Of a DNA stretch of 64,000 nt, positions 1 through 7,304 are shown in pieces. This DNA is from an uncultured Prevotellaceae bacterium (GTDB lineage Bacteria > Bacteroidota > Bacteroidia > Bacteroidales > Muribaculaceae). The first letter of the stretch is position 1, and every line of letters starts with the position of its first letter. The translations under genes were made by a program, and so were the position numbers. The DNA lies in contig ONLH01000032.1 of the NCBI GenBank assembly GCA_900318645.1, positions 59,972 to 123,971 on the forward strand, in the 5' to 3' direction. Under the pieces are notes generated by a model. The model saw only the letters and a program-made list of their open reading frames with translations, was not told the origin of the DNA and ran no database searches.

Positions 1-187
1 TCACTCTGGATTGATTGAGTGCATAGTTTGGCCCCTTCAAGTCACTCCACTTCTTGTACACAACTTCTGTTGTCGTGAGGTGCTGTACCCGGCATACGAT
101 GGTGCTGCCATCTGTTTTGACGATCACGTCCTGTGCCATTGCACAAATCGAGCACATCATCACTAATGCTAATAAGATCTTCTTCAT
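1..187 (-). CDS. Secreted protein of unknown function, N-terminal part only
   Basis: The gene starts at 187 and runs off the left edge, so only about 62 codons are visible. The first 19 residues (MKKILLALVMMCSICAMAQ) are a clear Sec signal peptide ending in AMAQ. The mature part begins DVIVKTDGSTIVCRV and continues with TTTEVVYKKWSDLKGPNY, a pattern that recurs in small exported Bacteroidales proteins of unknown role. It is preceded by a long leader that carries the shared 5' element and the putative ECF promoter at 294-325, so it probably belongs to the same regulon as the genes at 721, 3564, 4966 and the sigma operon. The function is not recognised. Confidence 0.75.
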   Translation of the reverse strand, partial: MKKILLALVMMCSICAMAQDVIVKTDGSTIVCRVQHLTTTEVVYKKWSDLKGPNYALNQSRV

Positions 188-197
188 TGTTCCATGC

Positions 198-325
198 CCT
201 TAGTCCGTGTCGAGCGCAACTTCTAATTGTTTTTGTTATTGTTTGATTGAATTTGATTTCTTTGTTGTGGCGCGCTTCATGTGCGCCTCTATAGTAATAA
301 GACAGACCAGACGGGAAATCTATCA
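198..325 (-). promoter_or_regulatory. Leader and putative ECF-sigma promoter, copy A
   Basis: On the minus strand the box TGATAGAT (318-325) is followed after exactly 12 bases by CTGTCTTATTAC (294-305). The downstream leader contains GAAGTTGCGCTCGACACGG (about 204-224), also present before the genes starting at 721, 3564 and 7296. Copies A and B are additionally alike over about 58 bases (267-325 against 797-854), including a GGCGCACATGAAGCGCGC palindrome-like stretch. Assignment to the sigma factor encoded at 6240-6896 is inference. Confidence 0.6.
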
Positions 326-397
326 TCAAGGCGGTTATCTTTTTGAAAAACTTGAATCATGGTGACTATATGCTTATCCTGTAACCCTCACTGAAGC

Positions 398-430
398 AGA
401 AAACGGCCGACATCCCCTTGACATCGACCG
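398..430 (-). terminator. Possible terminator after the small Cys-rich gene
   Basis: Minus-strand CGGTCGA (424-430) can pair with TCGGCCG (404-410), giving a 7-bp stem with one G-U pair and a 13-base loop, followed by TTTTC. It lies about 50 bases past the stop of the gene at 479-721. The stem is short, so this is tentative. Confidence 0.4.
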
Positions 431-478
431 CATTCTCAGCGTTGATAGACCGTTTGATTTCAGTCAAAAATCTATCTG

Positions 479-721
479 TTAATTGTGTACGTAATCCCAA
501 TGACCGCATGTGCACTTTCCGGCACCATTTGTAGCTCTGGTAAATTTTGTACACCCGCACAGCGCATGGCGACAAGCACCGTTACCTTGAGATGTTGATT
601 CTACTTGAACACCTTCATGATTGCTGAACGCTTCTTCGGATGTTAAACCACTTGAGAAAGCTGTAACAGCAGTTGTAAGTGCCATGACTACTGCAATACC
701 GAGAACGATTGTCTTCTTCAT
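479..721 (-). CDS. Small secreted Cys-rich protein
   Basis: An 80-residue protein with a Sec signal peptide over about the first 22 residues. The C-terminal 31 residues have a compact metal-ligand pattern: C50, C55, C57, C70, C72, H74 and H79, ending CTCGHWDYVHN. This C-x-C ... C-x-C-G-H-x4-H layout resembles small zinc-binding modules (a FAM221-like pattern is a loose comparison), so zinc binding outside the cytoplasm is plausible but not shown. It is preceded by the shared leader and ECF-like promoter copy B, and so is probably co-regulated with its neighbours. No family is recognised with confidence. Confidence 0.72.
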   Translation of the reverse strand: MKKTIVLGIAVVMALTTAVTAFSSGLTSEEAFSNHEGVQVESTSQGNGACRHALCGCTKFTRATNGAGKCTCGHWDYVHN

Positions 722-736
722 TTTAATTTACCCTAA

Positions 737-854
737 TTCGTGTCGAGCGCAACTTTTAATTGTTTTTGTTTGATTGAAAAAATAGTTTCGTTGTTGTAGC
801 GCGCTTCATGTGCGCCTCTGTAGTAATAAGGCACACCTCCTGGGAAATCTATCA
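737..854 (-). promoter_or_regulatory. Leader and putative ECF-sigma promoter, copy B
   Basis: TGATAGAT at 847-854, 12 bases, then GTGCCTTATTAC at 823-834 (minus strand). The leader nearer the gene has AAGTTGCGCTCGACACGAAT, a near copy of the element in leaders A, C and E. The spacing is identical to the four other copies. Confidence 0.6.
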
Positions 855-893
855 CTCGACATGGTGTTTTTTCTTAATCCTACAAAGAATGAA

Positions 894-931
894 AAACGAC
901 TGCCGTGGAATCATTTCCACAACAGTCGTTA
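894..931 (-). terminator. Rho-independent terminator after the TPR gene
   Basis: A strong hairpin: AACGACTG (895-902) pairs with CAGTCGTT (923-930), with a second GTGGAA/TTCCAC stem inside. On the minus strand it is followed by TTTTTCATTC. It lies about 90 bases past the stop at 1023 and separates the TPR gene from the small Cys-rich gene. Confidence 0.8.
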
Positions 932-1022
932 TTGTTTGCCACAAGCCCCCCTTGTTTTACAAGGCAGCTCGTAGATTCAACACCAGCGAATCAATCAAAC
1001 ATCAACGCACGTATCTTAGTGA

Positions 1023-2945
1023 CTATGGCTGGCTCATTAATTCTTTAACCTCGTCAATTTTTTCTTTCGTTGTCTGAGTATCAGGGTGTTGAGTGCCTAA
1101 AACTCGCTCACGAATGTCCAGCGCTTTTTGGTAATACTCCAGTGCCTTATCGTAATCGCCTTTGCGAGAGTAAACTGCCCCAATATTGTTGTAGGACATT
1201 GCAACATCGGAATGGTTCGTGCCATTTACACGTTCATATATACTTAGTGATTTCTGATAAAACTCCAATGCCTTTTCGTAATCTGCTCTGTCGTAATAAA
1301 TAAAACCGATATTATTGTAGGATGTGGCGACATCGGGGTGTTCCGAGCCTAATAATCGTTCACTAATGCCCAGAGATTTCTGATAATATTCCAATGCCTT
1401 TTCAGAGTCGCCTTTGCTTTCATAAACAGAACCGATATTATTGTATGCCATAGATACATAGGGGTGTTCTGTGCCTAATAATCGTTCACTAATGCTTAGT
1501 GATTTCTGATAATATTCCAATGCCTTTTCATAATCTCCTTTGTCGTTGTAAACCCTACCGATATCGTTGAAAGATCCAGCGACATATGGATAGTCATAGT
1601 CCACATCACGCTCAAAAAAAACCAATGCCTTCTGATAATAATCAAGGGCCTTATCGTAATCACTATTACTGTAGTAAACCATACCTATATTGTGATAGGT
1701 CGTGGCGACATCCAAATGATCTGTGCCCAAAATACGCTCACTGATGTCCAAATCCTTTTGCATATATTCCAGTGCCTTATCGTAAACTCCTTTGTAATAG
1801 TAAATTAAACCGATATTATTGTAAAACGTGGCGACATCAGAGTGTTCTGTGCCTAAAACAAGCTCACTGATGTCTAGCGCCTTCTGCATATTGTCCAATG
1901 CCTCATCGTAATCTGCTTTAATAGCGCAAACAGAACCGATACTATGGTGGAATTTAGCAGCCCATTTACTATGATTGCCAAATTGCTCTTGAGCTAATCT
2001 TAGACCACGTAGGTAATAATCCATTGCCGAATCATAATCTGCCATGAAATCTTCAACGAATAGGCCAGCATCATAAATCCATTCCACATTGGTGGTGTCT
2101 AGGGCGGAGCGCCGCATAAGGTAGTAAGCTGCAGAGTCGTTTTGATATTTTCCTTTATGGATGGTGTATTTGTTATAGTAGTCCTCGGCCAGGTCGTTGA
2201 GTTTGAATTCGGCATCACGTTGTGACTTGGCAAGGAACTCGGCGGTGGCTTGATTCAACTCCTGCTGTTCACGTAGCTCTCGCTCTCGTTGGTCAAAGTC
2301 CCCCTTGCTGTTGATCAATGAATCGGCGCGCTCCAGTTCAGCATTCTCGATGCACTCCAGAATCTGGCGGTTGATTTCGCTCAAGCCCTTGTAGTCGGTC
2401 ATCGCATAGCGCTCGGCCATCTCGCCGATGAGTTCAATGTATTTGTCGTAATCATCGTTCAGACGCTCACGCTCGGCGTAGTAAATCGAGTCGCTGATGG
2501 CCTTCTCTGCCAACTGGCGCTCCAAATCGGCGATACGCGTCTCATAGATCCTCTTGGCACGGGCAAACGCTTTATCCTCAATCAACTTCTTGTCGCTGGC
2601 CAAATGCTTGTCCGAAACCATTACAATTTCCAGCGGGACAGAGGCAGAGTAGGAATACTGGCGCCCCTGTAGATGCTTATCCACGAGGGTATAGCCTTTC
2701 TTTTGTACCCGCGACACCTTGTATGAGTCACCCTGTTTCTTGCCTGGAATTGAAAAGGAGAACTTGCCACCCTTCTTGGTAACCAAGGCATTAGGATATT
2801 CTAGGATATTCACGGTAACTCCGTCGATGCCAACACTTGGACGTTTTGCCTTTTCTAGGGTCCTGACGATACCCTGCTGCTTTTGCACCTCAGCTACAAG
2901 TGAAATGGCGAGGCATGCCATCACAATCAGTAAAAATTTCTTCAT
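1023..2945 (-). CDS. Secreted TPR protein with N-terminal regulatory-like beta domain
   Basis: A 640-residue protein when started at the MKKFLLIVMA methionine (2945), which gives a proper signal peptide; the longer frame upstream has no signal. Residues about 22-105 form a carboxypeptidase-regulatory-like beta domain (QQGIVRTLEKAKRPSVGI, then VTKKGGKFSFSIPGKKQGD). Residues about 110-270 are Glu/Arg-rich coiled coil with the family core GEMAERYAMTDY. From about residue 290 there are about eight 42-residue TPR units of kinesin-light-chain type (YNNIGxVYxxKGDYEKALEYYQK, then GTEHPDVA). Such TPRs bind peptides or scaffold complexes, here probably in the periplasm. It is a paralogue of the plus-strand TPR genes at 7562-15408. 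Its promoter looks housekeeping-type rather than ECF-type. Confidence 0.88.
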   Translation of the reverse strand: MKKFLLIVMACLAISLVAEVQKQQGIVRTLEKAKRPSVGIDGVTVNILEYPNALVTKKGGKFSFSIPGKKQGDSYKVSRVQKKGYTLVDKHLQGRQYSYSASVPLEIVMVSDKHLASDKKLIEDKAFARAKRIYETRIADLERQLAEKAISDSIYYAERERLNDDYDKYIELIGEMAERYAMTDYKGLSEINRQILECIENAELERADSLINSKGDFDQRERELREQQELNQATAEFLAKSQRDAEFKLNDLAEDYYNKYTIHKGKYQNDSAAYYLMRRSALDTTNVEWIYDAGLFVEDFMADYDSAMDYYLRGLRLAQEQFGNHSKWAAKFHHSIGSVCAIKADYDEALDNMQKALDISELVLGTEHSDVATFYNNIGLIYYYKGVYDKALEYMQKDLDISERILGTDHLDVATTYHNIGMVYYSNSDYDKALDYYQKALVFFERDVDYDYPYVAGSFNDIGRVYNDKGDYEKALEYYQKSLSISERLLGTEHPYVSMAYNNIGSVYESKGDSEKALEYYQKSLGISERLLGSEHPDVATSYNNIGFIYYDRADYEKALEFYQKSLSIYERVNGTNHSDVAMSYNNIGAVYSRKGDYDKALEYYQKALDIRERVLGTQHPDTQTTKEKIDEVKELMSQP

Positions 2946-2977
2946 AGTTGTTGGTATCTCGTCTGTTATTCTGCCCA

Positions 2978-2985
2978 CAAAAATA
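2978..2985 (-). promoter_or_regulatory. Bacteroidetes -7 element for the TPR gene
   Basis: TATTTTTG on the minus strand fits the TAnnTTTG -7 consensus of Bacteroidetes. It lies 33 bases upstream of the ATG at 2945. No convincing -33 box is visible at the usual distance. Confidence 0.5.
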
Positions 2986-3005
2986 CTAAAATATCGTAAC
3001 ACATG

Positions 3006-3038
3006 ACCAGCATGGGCAAAATTTTGCTCCATGCTGGT
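3006..3038 (-). terminator. Inverted repeat downstream of the DnaJ-like lipoprotein gene
   Basis: ACCAGCATGG at the left end pairs with CCATGCTGGT at the right end, and GCAAAATTTTGC lies in the middle. It is a near-perfect hairpin just past the stop at 3082. There is no good T-run after it, so it may be an mRNA-stabilising or bidirectional structure rather than a classical terminator. Confidence 0.45.
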
Positions 3039-3081
3039 GAAAAGAAATTGATTATCGGTGCCTCAAGTTACATGATTGTGA

Positions 3082-3564
3082 TTAGAAGTAGCCCTTGCCG
3101 TGGCACTGGGTGCAGGTGATGTGGCTGTGGCCCGTTGATGCCATATAGCTAGTCTTGCAGATGTCACAATACTTCTTTGAGTCAAGTCCATAAGTTGCAA
3201 CATGGTAGTCACGGATAATTGATCCTGTGCCATTGCACAACGGGCAAGTATGACGTGTCGAAGTCGTTGTGCCTTTTTGGGAGGACGAAGAAGTTGTCGA
3301 TGTTGAGGTGGATGCAGACGAGTCATAAGAAGTCGTCCCGGCATATGCAGCTCCAGAGTTCCAGTCAACACTTGGCGTATAAGATGGCATATCGAATGCA
3401 TTCCAGCCAAAGGCTGAAGACATCGAACTCGACGCATTGTAACTACTTGCCATTCCTCCCAGGAACGTAGCTCCACCCATAGCCATGCCCTGCCAGAATT
3501 CTTCACAGCACGATGTCATCATCATTGATACTGCAATCAGAAAGATGTAACTAATCTTCTTCAT
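3082..3564 (-). CDS. Lipoprotein with DnaJ-type CxxCxGxG zinc-finger repeats
   Basis: A 160-residue protein starting MKKISYIFLIAVSMMMTSC, a lipoprotein signal with a lipobox ending at Cys19. A Ser/Thr-rich low-complexity linker (about residues 45-105) leads to a Cys-rich C-terminus. This has CPLCNGTG, CDICKTSY and CTQCHGKG, of which the first and last are the CxxCxGxG motif of the DnaJ zinc-finger domain. An exported protein with such fingers could bind misfolded proteins, but that is inference; no J domain is present. The ECF-like promoter copy C and the shared leader element precede it, which would fit an envelope-stress regulon. Confidence 0.82.
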   Translation of the reverse strand: MKKISYIFLIAVSMMMTSCCEEFWQGMAMGGATFLGGMASSYNASSSMSSAFGWNAFDMPSYTPSVDWNSGAAYAGTTSYDSSASTSTSTTSSSSQKGTTTSTRHTCPLCNGTGSIIRDYHVATYGLDSKKYCDICKTSYMASTGHSHITCTQCHGKGYF

Positions 3565-3573
3565 TGTTCTATG

Positions 3574-3662
3574 CCCTTAGTCCGTGTCGAGCGCAACTTC
3601 TATTGTTGTTGTTAGTTGTTGGTTTCTATTGGATAGAGGCAGTACCCCGGCAGCATCTAACA
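3574..3662 (-). promoter_or_regulatory. Leader and putative ECF-sigma promoter, copy C
   Basis: TGTTAGAT at 3655-3662, 12 bases, then CTGCCTCTATCC at 3631-3642 (minus strand). The proximal leader repeats GAAGTTGCGCTCGACACGG (about 3582-3601), identical to copy A. Confidence 0.6.
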
Positions 3663-3718
3663 CCCCAGTGGATATTTTTTTGTTCATCGTACTCAATTCT
3701 AGCGCATAGCAAATAAAA

Positions 3719-3752
3719 CAGATGGCCAACTCAATAAGAATTGGTCACCTGA
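3719..3752 (-). terminator. Terminator after the BACON lipoprotein gene
   Basis: Minus-strand CAGGTGACCAA pairs with TTGGCCATCTG with two mismatches around a short loop, followed by TTTTATTTGC. It lies about 20 bases beyond the stop of the gene ending at 3773. Confidence 0.7.
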
Positions 3753-3772
3753 TTCAATAAATCTACGATTAC

Positions 3773-4966
3773 TTATAGGCTGACTACCTTGATGCTCTTT
3801 TTAAAGGTTTGTACTTCTTGAACTGTGGGCTTATCTGCTTTCAACTCAATGGCCCCATTTTCATCAACTGCAGGAACTTGGCGTTTGGGTGCTCGGGCAC
3901 CAGAGTACGGACCGCAGTAGCCCCACTGGATATTTCCGGAGAAGTTCTGTTGTGAATTCTGTCCCCAGGTCCAGAAAAGAAGAGCAGTCTGGTCGCTCCT
4001 GCGTGATAGTTGCATTGATCCCTCTTTATTGGTGGGTTCTAACGATTGTTGTTTGATTCCATCTTTAATGACATGTGCTAAGAAAGCCGTAGATAAGGAA
4101 TTGTTGATCAGATAATATGTTGCAGATGTCGCTGTATTATCATCGTAGTCGTCAAGAGAATAACAATAGTAGTAATGATCACAGTGTGTATTTCTCTGAA
4201 TGTCAAATGTCCATCGACTCGATTCTCTCTTGAAGTTGCCCACAAATGCATCGTAACTCGTGGAGCTGGATTTGGATTTGAATTCATGTTTGCAGATGGG
4301 TCCATATTCCTTTTGATCGTTATAAGCTACGGCAACATAGACATAGTTGGTGTTCGGTGCCGGCAATACATAATCGGCATAGTCATACTCATCAGGACTG
4401 AATGCAGTCTCGGTTTCCAAATCACGTTTAAAATCTTCATCAGTCCATGCCTTCACGCCGTCAGCATAATAGCAAGCGTAATGGAAGCCTTTCACATCGC
4501 CCCAAAACTCCAGGTCGGCATAGTAGCCATCAGACATGATGGTTTCATCTTTTATACTAATATACAGCGGCTTGGCACCTGGCTCTTGAGTAATGGTAAT
4601 CGATTTGGTCGAATTGCCAGCTTTGATGGTTAGAGTGACAGGACGTGATTCAGCAGATTCATTTGCCCTAAGGGTCTCAAGATTGACCTGAGTTGTTCCA
4701 ACACCGCTTTTGGCTGATATAAACAACCAGTCTTCTTCTCCTGAAATTGACCATGTCGTGTCGGTATTGATGGCAAAAGAGGCCTTTTCTCCTTTTTTAC
4801 TGCTCATCTTCAAATCCGTGGGTGTTACAGTCAATACCGTTCCCTTGGTCTCTTGCTCAATATAATTTGCCAAGAGCTTGTCATCATCTTCTTCACACGA
4901 CGCAAACATCATTGTTGCCATTACTACAAGTGCTACAGCACTAAGATTGTAAAAAAACTTTTTCAT
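3773..4966 (-). CDS. BACON-domain lipoprotein
   Basis: A 397-residue lipoprotein: MKKFFYNLSAVALVVMATMMFASC is the signal with Cys24 as the acylated residue. Residues about 45-128 match a BACON domain (VTPTDLKMSSKKGEKASFAI, W-S-I-S, TTQVNLETLRANESAESRPV, KSITITQEP), a beta-sandwich module common in exported Bacteroidetes proteins, often tied to carbohydrate or surface binding. The remainder (residues 130-397) is rich in Tyr and Asp and is not recognised. It sits in its own transcript with ECF-like promoter copy D upstream and a terminator downstream. The role of the C-terminal part is unknown. Confidence 0.88.
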   Translation of the reverse strand: MKKFFYNLSAVALVVMATMMFASCEEDDDKLLANYIEQETKGTVLTVTPTDLKMSSKKGEKASFAINTDTTWSISGEEDWLFISAKSGVGTTQVNLETLRANESAESRPVTLTIKAGNSTKSITITQEPGAKPLYISIKDETIMSDGYYADLEFWGDVKGFHYACYYADGVKAWTDEDFKRDLETETAFSPDEYDYADYVLPAPNTNYVYVAVAYNDQKEYGPICKHEFKSKSSSTSYDAFVGNFKRESSRWTFDIQRNTHCDHYYYCYSLDDYDDNTATSATYYLINNSLSTAFLAHVIKDGIKQQSLEPTNKEGSMQLSRRSDQTALLFWTWGQNSQQNFSGNIQWGYCGPYSGARAPKRQVPAVDENGAIELKADKPTVQEVQTFKKSIKVVSL

Positions 4967-5053
4967 TGCTCTAAAAATATTAAATGGTTAATAATGAAAT
5001 TACTTCTGCTTAAAGCCATTGACAATAACCATCGTATTGCTCGGCTTTCTGTA

Positions 5054-5085
5054 AGGTAGAGACACATGGCAGATGACATCTATCA
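5054..5085 (-). promoter_or_regulatory. Putative ECF-sigma promoter, copy D
   Basis: TGATAGAT at 5078-5085, 12 bases, then GTGTCTCTACC at 5055-5065 (minus strand). It is almost identical to copy E before the sigma operon. The leader to the ATG at 4966 lacks the GTTGCGCTCGACACGG element found in copies A, B, C and E. Confidence 0.65.
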
Positions 5086-5097
5086 CCCCAGACACGA

Positions 5098-5131
5098 AAA
5101 AACGGAAGACATCAGATAATGTCTCCCGTTC
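5098..5131 (-). terminator. Rho-independent terminator of the sigma/RyR operon
   Basis: Minus-strand AACGGGAGACATTATC pairs with GATGTCTTCCGTT (stems AACGG/CCGTT and AGACAT/ATGTCT) and is followed by TTTTTTCG. It lies about 20 bases past the stop at 5153. Confidence 0.85.
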
Positions 5132-5152
5132 TAAATCATTATGATTTCTGGG

Positions 5153-6253
5153 TCAGATCAAGTCTTTCCAGGTAATAGGCCTGCCACAATGCTCACAGAA
5201 CACTTGGCTCTTGAAAATCGGTTGATTGCATTGTGGACAATAGTGCTGATCTGACTTATTGCCACGCATGCGCCTCAACAGCTGCTGATGCAACTCGGTG
5301 TGGTCATTCTTGATGAGGTCATAACCCAGTTTGATAACGAGTTTAATGGTATTGAAGGCCATTTGGCGGTCATATTCTTTCTCGCTCTCGGGGAGCTGTG
5401 CATAGGGTATCAGGTCTGGGTGGTGCCTCTTCTGGTCATCTCGCTGGGGCCCATAGGTCCATCCCTCGCTCATTCGCTGACGGGCCCACACGTCGTGTGC
5501 ATTCTCGGCGATGGCTTCCCGCAGCTCGAGCAGGTCATCATCCAGTTCCACGTCATCAACCTCGATGGGTTGCGGATGATAGCAGCCATCAGGCATTTTT
5601 ACGGTGACCAGATAATTGCTCGAATCACTCCATGCGCTCATGAACACTGCCTCATCAACAATGTCGCTGTCATCGTCCGAGGCGGGATCATGGATGCGTA
5701 GTTTGCGCTCTCGGGGCAGATAATCGATCACGACAATAGCATGGTTGGGCTCCTTGTATGCTTCGGTAACAGTCGCAAGTTTGTTGTAATTGACCACGAC
5801 CATTACATCGTGTCCCGTGGCGATGGCTTTCACGATGTCTTCCAGGGTCGCCTTATACTTGCGCTCGACTTGCAATTTCTCTTTCTCCAGCAGGCGCCCC
5901 ATGCTGTGCAGCGGTGTGCCCTGGTCATACAGCCATTTATTGTCCCGAGCGGTCTCGCTCAGCGAGTTGGGGGCAAGGTTGATGCCTCTGCGCTTGAGGA
6001 TATACTCCTCGCACATGACGTCACACAGGTTGCCCTCCGAGATTCCTGCACGTTCGGCCATGGGCAGGGTCTCCACTTCATCTTCCTGGCCGCCAAGCGC
6101 CTCGTCCATGCGCTGCATGGTCACGATAAATTCTTTCAGTTCCTCGTCATGCTGTATGGCTTCAAGCACCTGGGCCAGTTCCTCTGGCGTCACATCTCCA
6201 TCGAGATACCTGTCCACCAGTTCGTCACTTATCTTGAATCTATTTGTTTGCAT
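5153..6253 (-). CDS. Anti-sigma-like / C39-like / RyR domain / zinc-ribbon protein
   Basis: A 366-residue cytoplasmic-looking protein, last gene of the sigma operon; its ATG overlaps the sigma stop by 14 bases. Residues 8-50 (SDELVDRYLDGDVTPEELAQ) resemble the N-terminus of Bacteroidetes anti-sigma proteins. Residues about 75-220 fit a papain/C39-like fold with C77 or C81, H171 (NHAIVVID) and D189 (IHDPAS) as a possible triad. Residues 243-315 are a RyR repeat (VWARQRMSEGWTYGPQRDD, HPDLIPYAQLPESEKEYDR). A C-terminal zinc ribbon has C339, C342, C353 and C356. RyR repeats in bacteria are thought to be ligand-binding or sensing modules. I infer that it senses a signal and controls the adjacent sigma factor, possibly with peptidase activity. 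Confidence 0.85.
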   Translation of the reverse strand: MQTNRFKISDELVDRYLDGDVTPEELAQVLEAIQHDEELKEFIVTMQRMDEALGGQEDEVETLPMAERAGISEGNLCDVMCEEYILKRRGINLAPNSLSETARDNKWLYDQGTPLHSMGRLLEKEKLQVERKYKATLEDIVKAIATGHDVMVVVNYNKLATVTEAYKEPNHAIVVIDYLPRERKLRIHDPASDDDSDIVDEAVFMSAWSDSSNYLVTVKMPDGCYHPQPIEVDDVELDDDLLELREAIAENAHDVWARQRMSEGWTYGPQRDDQKRHHPDLIPYAQLPESEKEYDRQMAFNTIKLVIKLGYDLIKNDHTELHQQLLRRMRGNKSDQHYCPQCNQPIFKSQVFCEHCGRPITWKDLI

Positions 6254-6896
6254 AATGTTTGATGTCTTTTAGTGCGACCTTGGTCAATGCGGCCAGGGCG
6301 CGTTTCTTGATGTTATATAAATTGGCAACTGTGATGCCCATTTCTTCAGCGACCTCGGCTGGATCGCGCTCCGAGAGGCATAGCTCCCTGATGACCATCA
6401 CATATCGGGCATTGTTCATTGCCGACAGCAGGCGCTCTGTATCGAAGTAGGCTTCGGTAGTGGCTTCGCTCACATCAGGCGTCTTGTGCTGGATCTCCTT
6501 TTCGGTCATCTCTTCTTCATCCTGATCTTCTTCGATCGTTTCGGGTTTCCATTCAGGCACGAAATCACCTTTGTGTCTGATAAGGTACCTGACGGCCGTG
6601 CGGTTGATCCAGCCCAACAATGCCGCAGTGTCGTTCACCAGTTTGAACCGCCGGCAGTTGTCCTCCATCAAGTGGAGATAGATTGCGTTGCGAATCTCGT
6701 CAACCTCAGCCCGGCCATTGAAGATGTAGCCGTTCCAGTATCGGCACAATTTCAAGATCGGCTCTGATGAGAAGAACTGATTGGCAGCTTTATTCGCCGC
6801 CCTCATCATCTCATCGGTCGCATCGTCGGTCGCGCCGTCAATGATTTGTTGATATAGTTGTATTAAGTCCATGAAATAAGGTGTCTTAGCGTCCAT
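6240..6896 (-). CDS. ECF-type RNA polymerase sigma factor
   Basis: A 218-residue protein with a sigma-70 region 2-like segment (about residues 55-115: EVDEIRNAIYLHLMEDNCRR, GWINRTAVRYLIRHKGD). An acidic linker follows (about 118-150), then a region 4 helix-turn-helix (about 165-215: MVIRELCLSERDPAEVAEEM, GITVANLYNIKKRALAAL). This is the layout of extracytoplasmic-function sigma factors, which direct RNA polymerase to stress or envelope promoters. It overlaps the upstream RyR gene by 11 bases and the downstream gene by 14 bases, so translation is coupled. A candidate cognate promoter motif occurs before its own operon and before four other transcripts in the first 7.4 kb. Confidence 0.88.
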   Translation of the reverse strand: MDAKTPYFMDLIQLYQQIIDGATDDATDEMMRAANKAANQFFSSEPILKLCRYWNGYIFNGRAEVDEIRNAIYLHLMEDNCRRFKLVNDTAALLGWINRTAVRYLIRHKGDFVPEWKPETIEEDQDEEEMTEKEIQHKTPDVSEATTEAYFDTERLLSAMNNARYVMVIRELCLSERDPAEVAEEMGITVANLYNIKKRALAALTKVALKDIKHYANK

Positions 6897-7242
6897 CCAG
6901 TGTTATGGTAGCACCCTGAGCCAGCAATGATGCGATCACAGCCCTAACTGTGACACGGTCAACCTCCTTCTCGTCATCGGTCAACATGTCGTAGGGGACC
7001 ATGCCGGGATGCTCCTTCTTGTCATCATCGCGGCGCTCACCCCATGTCCAGCCTTGACGTTGGCGCTCCTGTGCCCACTGGTCATGGACATCGCGGGCAA
7101 TCCGCTCAATCAGGTGCTCCGGCAACATGGGATGGTCAATACTCAACGGTATGGGATGATAATCCATAATCCTAAATCCTATTGCGATGATAAAAATAAT
7201 AACTGCTGCAAATGTAATATTTTTCACAGACTCATACAACAA
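6886..7242 (-). CDS. Membrane-anchored RyR-domain protein
   Basis: Up to 118 residues. Residues about 8-26 (NITFAAVIIFIIAIGFRI) are a single transmembrane helix, followed by a RyR repeat at about 40-112 (HDQWAQERQRQGWTWGERRD, HPGMVPYDMLTDDEKEVDRV), closely matching the one in the protein at 5153-6253. The frame opens with TTG directly after an in-frame TAA, so the start is uncertain; a start at the internal ATG 7167 (MDYHPIPLS) would remove the helix, and a TACATTTG promoter-like box lies just upstream of it (7209-7216). It is the first large gene of the sigma operon. I infer a membrane sensor or partner for the sigma/RyR pair. Confidence 0.65.
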   Translation of the reverse strand: MLYESVKNITFAAVIIFIIAIGFRIMDYHPIPLSIDHPMLPEHLIERIARDVHDQWAQERQRQGWTWGERRDDDKKEHPGMVPYDMLTDDEKEVDRVTVRAVIASLLAQGATITLDGR

Positions 7243-7296
7243 TTATTTGCCTACTTTTAATCGCTGGGCCGTTTTTCTCTTTACTAACGTTTTCAT
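7243..7296 (-). CDS. 17-residue leader ORF before the RyR gene
   Basis: ATG at 7296 opens MKTLVKRKTAQRLKVGK and then stops with TAA. It is in the same frame as, and immediately before, the RyR gene. It is the first ATG downstream of the ECF-like promoter and shared leader. It could be a leader peptide with re-initiation at the following TTG, or the 5' end of the RyR gene cut by a nonsense mutation. Whether it is translated is unknown. Confidence 0.35.
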   Translation of the reverse strand: MKTLVKRKTAQRLKVGK

Positions 7297-7304
7297 TGTC
7301 TCTT

